A stretch of DNA of 11,229 bases from JANNXY01 sp039795755. GTDB lineage: Bacteria; Patescibacteriota; Minisyncoccia; Phycocordibacterales; CAIZIN01. Every line of letters begins with the position of its first letter. Positions within the stretch are counted from its first letter, which is position 1. The notes under the pieces were generated by a model. The model had not been told where the DNA came from. It ran no database searches and saw only the letters and a list, made by a program, of their open reading frames with translations. Below are positions 6,789 to 11,229 of this stretch, in pieces. Made by a program: the position numbers and the translations under genes. Where the stretch lies: the NCBI GenBank assembly GCA_039795755.1, contig JBDKLF010000027.1:1-11229 (forward strand). Reading direction: 5' to 3'.

Positions 6789-8060
6789 TTAGTATTCTCT
6801 GATTGAAAGCTGCGCGTCAATCTTCTTCACGAGATCGGTTACTACGTTTACTACGATAAGTAATGCAGTACCTCCGATAGCGAGATATGAGAATCCAGTA
6901 AGCCCCTGAAGGATAAGCGGCAATACTGCAATTACTCCGAGGAAGAGCGCTCCCACCAAAGTGATTCGAGTCACAATCTGACCGAGATAATTACTTGTTG
7001 ATTGTCCTGGTCGAACTCCTGGAATGAACGCACCGTTCTTCTGGAGATTGTCTGCAATTCCCTGTGGATCAAATGTTACTGCTGTATAGAAGTAGGTAAA
7101 GATTACTACGAGACAGAAGTATGCGATTCCATAGAAGAGCTGATTAGCAAGGAATGCTGTTCCCCATGATCCAATTGCTTGTGCCCATCCCTGTGAAAGG
7201 GTTCCAAGGAAACTAAATATCATTCTTGGGAAAAGAAGCAATGAGAGTGCGAAGATGATTGGAATTACTCCAGCCTGATTCAATCGAAGTGGAAGATATG
7301 ATGATGTTCCACCGTATACCTTATTACCTCGAATTCGCTTTGCATATGTCACTGGAACTGATCGTTCAGCTTCAGTGATATAGACTACTCCTGCAATAAT
7401 TACGAGACCAACAATGAGCATTGCGAGATACACAGGAATCTGTGAAGGGTCGTACGTAGCAACCAACTGTCCAATAGTGATTGGAAGTCGAGCAACGATA
7501 CCTGCAAAGATGATAAGTGATACACCGTTTCCGATACCGAATTCACTAATGAGCTCACCAATCCACATGAGAAGGATTGAACCTCCCGCGATAGTGATGA
7601 TGTTAACCGCCATTTCAAATCCAGAAAGTGGCATGATCACTCCCTGCTTCACAAGCAACAATGTATATCCGAACGCTGAAAGTAACGCGAGTGGAATAGT
7701 AAGGAGGCGTGAATACTGCATGAATCGTCGTCGTCCTGCTTCACCTTCTTCCTGATACATTTCCTTGAGCTTTGGGAAAATCATAGTGAGCAACTGCATA
7801 ATGATTGATCCACTGATGTATGGACCTACTCCAAGCATCACAATAGAAATAGTTGAAAGACCTCCTCCCGAGAAAAGATCAATAAGACCCAAGAACTGGT
7901 TGTTAGCAACGAGTCGCTCAAGTTCTACAGAATTTACACCTGGGATAGGAATAATTGCAAGGAATCGAAATACGATAAGCGCTGCCGCTGTGAAGATAAG
8001 ACGTGTTCGAAGCGCCTTGTCCATGAAAAGCAATTTAATTTTTTGTATGAATGTTTGCAT
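6789..8060 (-). CDS. secY: Preprotein translocase subunit SecY
   Basis: The central channel of the Sec translocon in the cytoplasmic membrane, exporting or inserting proteins with SecE, SecG and SecA or the ribosome. At 423 aa it has the usual length and about ten hydrophobic segments. TM1 is followed by IIPIPGVN, the family's start signature and the region leading to the plug (SGGGLSTISIVMLGVGPYI). The cytosolic loop ERSVPVTYAKRI precedes the conserved LPLRLNQAGVIPIIFA, and NLQKNGAFIPGVRPGQST also matches SecY. The gene follows rplO by 6 nt, so translation is probably coupled. It ends in IREY, just before a terminator, and is the last gene of the operon. Confidence 0.98.
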   Translation of the reverse strand: MQTFIQKIKLLFMDKALRTRLIFTAAALIVFRFLAIIPIPGVNSVELERLVANNQFLGLIDLFSGGGLSTISIVMLGVGPYISGSIIMQLLTMIFPKLKEMYQEEGEAGRRRFMQYSRLLTIPLALLSAFGYTLLLVKQGVIMPLSGFEMAVNIITIAGGSILLMWIGELISEFGIGNGVSLIIFAGIVARLPITIGQLVATYDPSQIPVYLAMLIVGLVIIAGVVYITEAERSVPVTYAKRIRGNKVYGGTSSYLPLRLNQAGVIPIIFALSLLLFPRMIFSFLGTLSQGWAQAIGSWGTAFLANQLFYGIAYFCLVVIFTYFYTAVTFDPQGIADNLQKNGAFIPGVRPGQSTSNYLGQIVTRITLVGALFLGVIAVLPLILQGLTGFSYLAIGGTALLIVVNVVTDLVKKIDAQLSIREY

Positions 8061-8066
8061 AAAGGT

Positions 8067-8507
8067 TTATGCTACCTTTCCGCCTGCCTTTTCGATTGCA
8101 GCCTTTGCAGAAGCAGAAAGAGTGCATCCGGTTATTGTTACTGCTACAGAAATCTCACCATTACCAAGAATCTTTACTGCTGGAATTTTTCCATTTACTT
8201 TTTCAACAAGATTCTTTTCGATCAAGAACGCTGCGTTAATTGTATCACCTGCCTTCACTACTGTCGCAAGTTCAGAAATATTAACGACTGCAGGCTTTAC
8301 TCGGAATGCCTTGAAAATGTTCTTTCCTCGTCCTCGGAGTTTTGGAATCTTCTTAATGATATCTCGAAGTTCAGGTCGCTTCTTGTGACCAGCTCGTGCG
8401 TTCTGACCCTTTGTTCCTCGTCCAGACGTCTTACCGCGTGTTCCACCTCGTCCAACCTGCTTTGAGGTCTTTCTTTTTGTATGTCGCTTGAGTGTGTGTA
8501 ATTGCAT
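8067..8507 (-). CDS. rplO: 50S ribosomal protein uL15
   Basis: A late-assembly protein of the large subunit. The basic Gly-rich N-terminus, including QVGRGGTRGKTSGRGTKGQ (residues 17-35), is diagnostic and threads into 23S rRNA. The C-terminal half carries the folded domain. Its 146 aa match the family length. It follows rpsE after only 14 nt, with no room for rpmD (uL30), which lies between these genes in most bacteria. No Shine-Dalgarno sequence is visible before the ATG. Confidence 0.97.
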   Translation of the reverse strand: MQLHTLKRHTKRKTSKQVGRGGTRGKTSGRGTKGQNARAGHKKRPELRDIIKKIPKLRGRGKNIFKAFRVKPAVVNISELATVVKAGDTINAAFLIEKNLVEKVNGKIPAVKILGNGEISVAVTITGCTLSASAKAAIEKAGGKVA

Positions 8508-8521
8508 GGTGGTGTATTAAA

Positions 8522-9145
8522 TTATGCCTTTTTGCTATCAATAACTTTTGGCTTCTTAAGCATTGACAATGCTTCGATTGCAGCACGTGCAATGTTGAGC
8601 TTGTTCTTACTTGGAGAATGTACCTTTGCATTTACATTGGTAACTCCAGCAAGTTCAAGTACAGTTCGTACTGCTGAACCAGCAATAAGACCTCGGTTAG
8701 GAGCAGGAACGATAGAGATTCGAGCACTTGAGTACTTGTGCTTCACATCATGAGGGATTGAAAGATCCTTAGTGAGAGGAACAGTGATCATATTCTTCTT
8801 TGCATCTCGAAGTGCCTTCTCGATAGAGATTTGAGTGTCGATACCCTTTCCTGTACCAATTCCAATCTTACCCTTTCGATCTCCAGCAACAATAGCAACT
8901 GAGAATGACATTCGTCGTCCTCCTGAAGTTACTCGAGTTACTCGTCGAATCTGAATGATCTTCTGATCAAATTCAGGCTTTACTCGTTCTCGAACATCTC
9001 GCTTTGGACCACGGCGATTCTTTTGGAATGGTCGTCGTTCATCTCTACCAGCTGGTCGAGGTGCAGATGTAGGTGCAGACACAACAGCTTCAACTGTAGC
9101 TTCTGGTGTAACCTCTGTATTCTCCTGTTTGATTTCGTCTGTCAT
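8522..9145 (-). CDS. rpsE: 30S ribosomal protein uS5 with an N-terminal extension
   Basis: A small-subunit protein near the mRNA entry site, involved in decoding accuracy and helicase activity. The double-stranded RNA-binding part (about 60-125) contains GGRRMSFSVAIVAGDRKGKI and GTGKG. The second domain includes the conserved APNRGLIAGSAVRTVLELAG near 148-167. It has 207 aa against about 165 in E. coli. The excess is a roughly 55-residue N-terminal tail, acidic first, then Ala/Pro-rich, then very basic (RRGPKRDVRER), likely disordered and possibly rRNA-binding. The start has no Shine-Dalgarno sequence. The gene sits 14 nt after rplR. Confidence 0.97.
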   Translation of the reverse strand: MTDEIKQENTEVTPEATVEAVVSAPTSAPRPAGRDERRPFQKNRRGPKRDVRERVKPEFDQKIIQIRRVTRVTSGGRRMSFSVAIVAGDRKGKIGIGTGKGIDTQISIEKALRDAKKNMITVPLTKDLSIPHDVKHKYSSARISIVPAPNRGLIAGSAVRTVLELAGVTNVNAKVHSPSKNKLNIARAAIEALSMLKKPKVIDSKKA

Positions 9146-9159
9146 GATAATGATTTATA

Positions 9160-9501
9160 TTAAAAGTCTAATCCTCCTTCTCGTGCCGCATCTGCTAATG
9201 CCTTGATCTGACCAGTGTAATTGAATCCACCTCGATCAAATACTACCTTTGTAACTCCAGCGGTCTTTGCTTTTGACGCAATTTCCTTTCCTACTTCAAC
9301 AGCAGCCTTTACTCCACTTACTTTGAGCTTGAGTGACGTTGCGTGTGCAAGTGTCTTTCCAGTTTCATCGTTGATGATCTGAGCGTATGTGTACTTATTT
9401 GATTTGAATACTGCGAGTCGTGGTCGTTCTTCATTACCAATAGCCTTTGCGCGGATTCGCTTATGTCGGCTTTCTCGTTTTGTCTGTTTTGATGTAATCA
9501 T
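9160..9501 (-). CDS. rplR: 50S ribosomal protein uL18
   Basis: Binds 5S rRNA with uL5 and anchors the central protuberance of the large subunit. The 113-aa length and the sequence are typical: basic N-terminus (KQTKRESRHKRIRAKAIGNE), RPRLAVFKSNKYTYAQIIND, and the end VVFDRGGFNYTGQIKALADAAREGG with its conserved Phe-Asp-Arg-Gly. It sits 18 nt after rplF and 14 nt before rpsE. Confidence 0.97.
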   Translation of the reverse strand: MITSKQTKRESRHKRIRAKAIGNEERPRLAVFKSNKYTYAQIINDETGKTLAHATSLKLKVSGVKAAVEVGKEIASKAKTAGVTKVVFDRGGFNYTGQIKALADAAREGGLDF

Positions 9502-9519
9502 AATAGTGTCGTTATCTTA

Positions 9520-10053
9520 TTATACAGTTTTCTTACCCTGCTTTCGTCGGATAACTTCAGTATCGTATCTGATTCCCTTACCCTTGTACGGTTCAGGCTT
9601 TCGCTGTGATCGAATGTAAGCGGCGAACTGACCTACTGTATCTTTGTTGATACCAGTAATGATCAAAGTGTTCTTTTCACCTACTACCTTTACTCCTTCT
9701 GGAATAGTTACCTTTACTTGATGTGAGAATCCAAGTGACATAACAATTTCAGTTGCCTTTACTTCTGCTTTGAATCCGATACCATCAATCACCAATTTCT
9801 TAGTAAATCCCTTAGTAACACCCTCGATCATGTTCATGATATGAGATGCAAATGTTCCTACGAGTGCTGCTGATTCAGTATCGGTTCCTACTGGAGCAAC
9901 CTTAACACCTTCATCATTCTTTTCGATAGAAACCTTTGGAGACACCTTGATAGAAAGTTCCCCCATCGGACCCTTCACCTTGAAAAGACCAGTTGAAATT
10001 TCAACGGTAACTTTTTCTGGAATCTGTATGCTCTTTTTTGCTAGTCGTGACAT
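9520..10053 (-). CDS. rplF: 50S ribosomal protein uL6
   Basis: A large-subunit protein near the factor-binding site, made of two similar domains. It has the expected 177 aa. The N-terminal repeat starts SRLAKKSIQIPEKVTVEI. The second repeat carries VIDGIGFKAEV, and the family signature RKPEPYKGKGIRY lies near residues 151-163. It starts 9 nt after the rpsH stop codon, with no clear Shine-Dalgarno sequence, so coupling with rpsH is likely. Confidence 0.98.
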   Translation of the reverse strand: MSRLAKKSIQIPEKVTVEISTGLFKVKGPMGELSIKVSPKVSIEKNDEGVKVAPVGTDTESAALVGTFASHIMNMIEGVTKGFTKKLVIDGIGFKAEVKATEIVMSLGFSHQVKVTIPEGVKVVGEKNTLIITGINKDTVGQFAAYIRSQRKPEPYKGKGIRYDTEVIRRKQGKKTV

Positions 10054-10062
10054 ATGAGTGTA

Positions 10063-10446
10063 TTACCAGATTTTCATTAATATTTCACCACCAACATTCT
10101 GCTTCTTGGCATCCTTACTTGTCATTACACCCTTTGGAGTAGTAACAATTGAGATTCCTCGAACTCGAGAACTTACGATGATTTCCTTTGATCCCTTGTA
10201 TACTCGCTTTGACATGTGTGATACACGCTGTCCGCCAGTTACTGGTAGTTCAAGATTAATCTTTGCTTCGATGAAACGAATAACTTTCTTTCCTTTCTTT
10301 TCGATAGATACTACGTATCCTTCCTTCTTCAATACTTCGAGAATGTTTTCTACGAGTTTTGAATACGGTAATACTACAGTATCTTTGCCTGCTACATGGG
10401 CCATTTTAAGGCCGTTCACAATTTCTGCTATATAGTCTCTTACCAT
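10063..10446 (-). CDS. rpsH: 30S ribosomal protein uS8
   Basis: A primary 16S rRNA-binding protein of the platform/central domain. In E. coli it also represses the spc operon by binding a helix-21 mimic in the mRNA. The 127 aa match the family, with SRVRGISIVTTPKGVMTSKD and NVGGEILMKIW as C-terminal signatures. The ATG overlaps the end of rpsN by 7 nt, indicating translational coupling. I did not identify an S8-type target helix, so autoregulation is unproven here. Confidence 0.97.
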   Translation of the reverse strand: MVRDYIAEIVNGLKMAHVAGKDTVVLPYSKLVENILEVLKKEGYVVSIEKKGKKVIRFIEAKINLELPVTGGQRVSHMSKRVYKGSKEIIVSSRVRGISIVTTPKGVMTSKDAKKQNVGGEILMKIW

Positions 10447-10625
10447 GATGATTTTTTCACTCCTGGAATTTGCCCTTCATTAGCATATTCTCTGAAGCAG
10501 ATTCGACAAAGATCGAAATCACGCATATACCCTCGCTTTCGTCCACAACGGAAACATCGACGAACGACCCGAGTTGAGAACTTGGGTGTCTTCGCCGCAC
10601 GTGCTTTTACTGATGCTTTTGCCAT
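10440..10625 (-). CDS. rpsN: 30S ribosomal protein uS14, zinc-binding type Z
   Basis: A small-subunit head protein. Its 61 aa and four cysteines (C24, C27, C40, C43 in CFRC and CRIC) mark the short zinc-binding form. The C-terminal NEGQIPGVKKSSW is the family signature. It is the first gene of this transcription unit: a near-consensus promoter lies just upstream, with a leader of about 33 nt that contains a perfect palindrome but no Shine-Dalgarno sequence. It normally follows rplE directly; here about 580 bp of other material lies upstream. Confidence 0.98.
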   Translation of the reverse strand: MAKASVKARAAKTPKFSTRVVRRCFRCGRKRGYMRDFDLCRICFREYANEGQIPGVKKSSW

Positions 10626-10640
10626 TTGTTTGATTAAAAG

Positions 10641-10656
10641 AAGCTCATATGAGCTT
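10641..10656 (-). repeat. Perfect 16-bp palindrome in the rpsN leader
   Basis: AAGCTCATATGAGCTT lies right after the predicted transcription start (about 10658). It could be a 6-bp hairpin at the 5' end of the operon mRNA, stabilising it, or a dimeric repressor site overlapping the start. Confidence 0.6.
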
Positions 10657-10664
10657 GTCCGGCC

Positions 10665-10693
10665 ATATTAGCAGAATGAGTAGAGGGTGTCAA
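10665..10693 (-). promoter_or_regulatory. Strong sigma70-like promoter of the rpsN-secY operon
   Basis: On the minus strand, consensus TTGACA (10688-10693) is separated by exactly 17 nt from TAATAT (10665-10670). The start is expected at about 10658. This is the closest match to the -35 consensus in the window, as suits a ribosomal operon. Confidence 0.85.
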
Positions 10694-10709
10694 ATAAAAA
10701 GCAGTCTTT

Positions 10710-10847
10710 ATATAAAAATGCCACCAAAAGACAGTTCTGGGTCATGCGGGTATCTAATCCGCAGATGTACCAAAACAGAATTTGAGACATGTCTCCTGAC
10801 CGCCTGAGCGAATCAATTCTTGTCTTTTGGTAGCTACGACTGAGATA
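10710..10847 (-). ncRNA. Structured RNA candidate with a 16S helix-24-like hairpin
   Basis: On the minus strand, GCTACCAAAAGACA (10821-10834) pairs with TGTCTTTTGGTGGC (10720-10733) in a 14-bp helix closing an 87-nt interior. A single pair is U.G on this strand and would be A.C on the other, favouring minus. Inside are a GAGACATGTCTC palindrome, a GGTCA/TGACC helix, and a 5-bp hairpin with a 9-nt loop (10745-10763). The 13-mer in that hairpin, GGATTAGATACCC, equals the conserved 790-loop (helix 24) sequence of 16S rRNA. The closing helix is followed by ATTTTTATAT and, further on, CTTTTTATTT, which could end the transcript. A TTGACT at 10871-10876 may be its -35, but the -10 is poor. It might instead be a short inverted-repeat element. 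The ends given are approximate. Confidence 0.5.
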
Positions 10848-10875
10848 GCAGTATTCCTAAAGTTGTCTAAAGTCA

Positions 10876-10905
10876 AAATAAAAAGTGACTCTTATCATTC
10901 GTCAC
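10876..10905 (-). terminator. Terminator overlapping the end of the zinc-ribbon gene
   Basis: GTGAC (10901-10905) and GTCAC (10885-10889) form a 5-bp stem with an 11-nt loop containing the stop codon. A TTTTTATTTT tract follows on the minus strand. The stem is short, so termination may be partial. Confidence 0.55.
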
Positions 10906-11119
10906 CTGGATCACATGTTGGGCATATCATATCTCCATAACCTCCTTCAGGATCATCTTCCAAGCGTCTTCCACAATAGGAGCACGTCTGATGAGGGTAA
11001 TCATTACCCCAAAGAGGAGCGTTCTTTATTTCGAAGTAAAAGAGCACAATAACAAGAACGACCGCAACAATGACCCACACCCACCACGGAACACTAGCAA
11101 GGAACAACAAGATATTCAT
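10895..11119 (-). CDS. Small membrane-anchored zinc-ribbon protein, unknown function
   Basis: A 74-aa protein starting MNILLFLASVPWW. Residues about 3-30 form one hydrophobic membrane segment. A soluble tail follows with two Cys pairs, CSYC (46-49) and CPTC (66-69), separated by an acidic loop, which fits a zinc ribbon. It ends in PGDE. The ATG at 11119 is preferred over an upstream in-frame TTG (11158) because it lies about 9 nt after AAGGTGG and directly begins the membrane segment. It sits between the end of an upstream gene and the rpsN operon and has its own terminator. I do not recognise a family. Such proteins can be membrane adaptors or redox/metal sensors, but nothing here decides. 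Confidence 0.75.
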   Translation of the reverse strand: MNILLFLASVPWWVWVIVAVVLVIVLFYFEIKNAPLWGNDYPHQTCSYCGRRLEDDPEGGYGDMICPTCDPGDE

Positions 11120-11161
11120 ATTCACACACCACCTTACTCCCCCTTGAGAAAAAGTCAAAAC

Positions 11162-11190
11162 AAAAACCTCACTTACTAAGTGAGGTTTTT
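11162..11190 (-). terminator. Bidirectional terminator after the upstream gene
   Basis: A perfect 13-bp stem (11162-11174 with 11178-11190; core CCTCACTT/AAGTGAGG, loop ACT) has A/T runs on both sides. On the minus strand the T-tract TTTTTGTTTTG follows. It closely resembles the terminator after secY (AAAAACCTC core). It ends the transcript of the gene whose last codons lie at 11207-11229. Confidence 0.85.
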
Positions 11191-11206
11191 GTTTGTTTTA
11201 TTTAGA

Positions 11207-11229
11207 TTATCGCTTCTTTGAAGCTTCTT
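11207..11229 (-). CDS. C-terminal end of an upstream gene, possibly a ribosomal protein
   Basis: The minus-strand frame reads EASKKR and then TAA at 11207-11209, shortly before a strong terminator. A basic Lys/Arg tail is common in ribosomal proteins, and rplE (uL5) usually precedes rpsN, so uL5 is a guess. Only six codons are visible and the family cannot be determined. Confidence 0.4.

Noticed and set aside
7765..8388. 207-codon open frame on the plus strand
   Set aside because: It lies antisense to secY and rplO, which are certain, and its composition is that of a shadow frame without family motifs or a start signal.
10748..10760. A 16S rRNA gene or gene fragment, because of the GGATTAGATACCC match
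   Set aside because: The conserved sequence on both sides in real 16S (for example GTAGTCCACGCC after it) is missing, and the match sits inside a separate inverted-repeat structure.
10745..10763. T-arm of a tRNA on the plus strand (GCGGG-loop-TCCGC)
   Set aside because: The loop TATCTAA lacks the invariant TTC-R-A pattern, and no acceptor stem or anticodon arm fits around it.
10720..10834. MITE or other small transposable element bounded by 14-bp inverted repeats
   Set aside because: No target-site duplication is visible at the outer ends, and the U.G pair and following T-tract fit an RNA better. A second genomic copy would reopen this.

Overview
The window looks like part of a Candidate Phyla Radiation (Patescibacteria) chromosome, most likely Parcubacteria-like. 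This rests on an AT-rich ribosomal-protein cluster with no rpmD (uL30) between rpsE and rplO, very compact spacing, few Shine-Dalgarno sequences, several apparently leaderless genes, and a large soluble VirD4/HerA-like ATPase of a kind common in that radiation. TGA serves as a stop codon (for example at 4003-4005), so the recoded code of Gracilibacteria/SR1 is not used. The assignment is inferred from gene content; no rRNA gene is present.

Every gene I accept is on the minus strand, so the transcription order runs from high to low coordinates. (1) 11229-10630: the last six codons of an upstream gene, a strong bidirectional terminator, a 74-aa membrane/zinc-ribbon protein with its own terminator, a roughly 115-140 nt structured RNA candidate, and then a near-consensus promoter (TTGACA-N17-TAATAT). 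(2) 10625-6789: the distal half of the spc operon, rpsN-rpsH-rplF-rplR-rpsE-rplO-secY, tightly packed and closed by a bidirectional terminator. (3) 6717-5338: adk and map, which have their own extended -10 promoter. (4) 5316-982: a coiled-coil protein, a translationally coupled small acidic protein, and a 908-aa VirD4/HerA-like ATPase; I suspect a DNA- or protein-transport module. (5) 967-365: a nucleoside diphosphate kinase with insertions. (6) 308-112: a second structured RNA candidate with its own promoter and terminator, ending just before a truncated gene for a membrane protein (89 to below 1).

The ribosomal proteins, the SecY translocon, adenylate kinase and methionine aminopeptidase form the classic protein-synthesis and export neighbourhood. 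Here, however, the block starts at rpsN from its own promoter, and map is followed by the ATPase module rather than by infA-rpmJ-rpsM.

The most interesting items are the two RNA candidates. The one before rpsN contains a hairpin whose 9-nt loop and adjoining G-C pairs match helix 24 (the 790 loop) of 16S rRNA, although no rRNA gene is present. The one before the truncated membrane gene has a terminator arm that could pair with an upstream segment, as in an attenuator or riboswitch. A third signal is a repeated arrangement in which a -10 box lies 6-7 nt before the ATG, implying leaderless mRNAs for ndk, the ATPase, the coiled-coil protein and adk.
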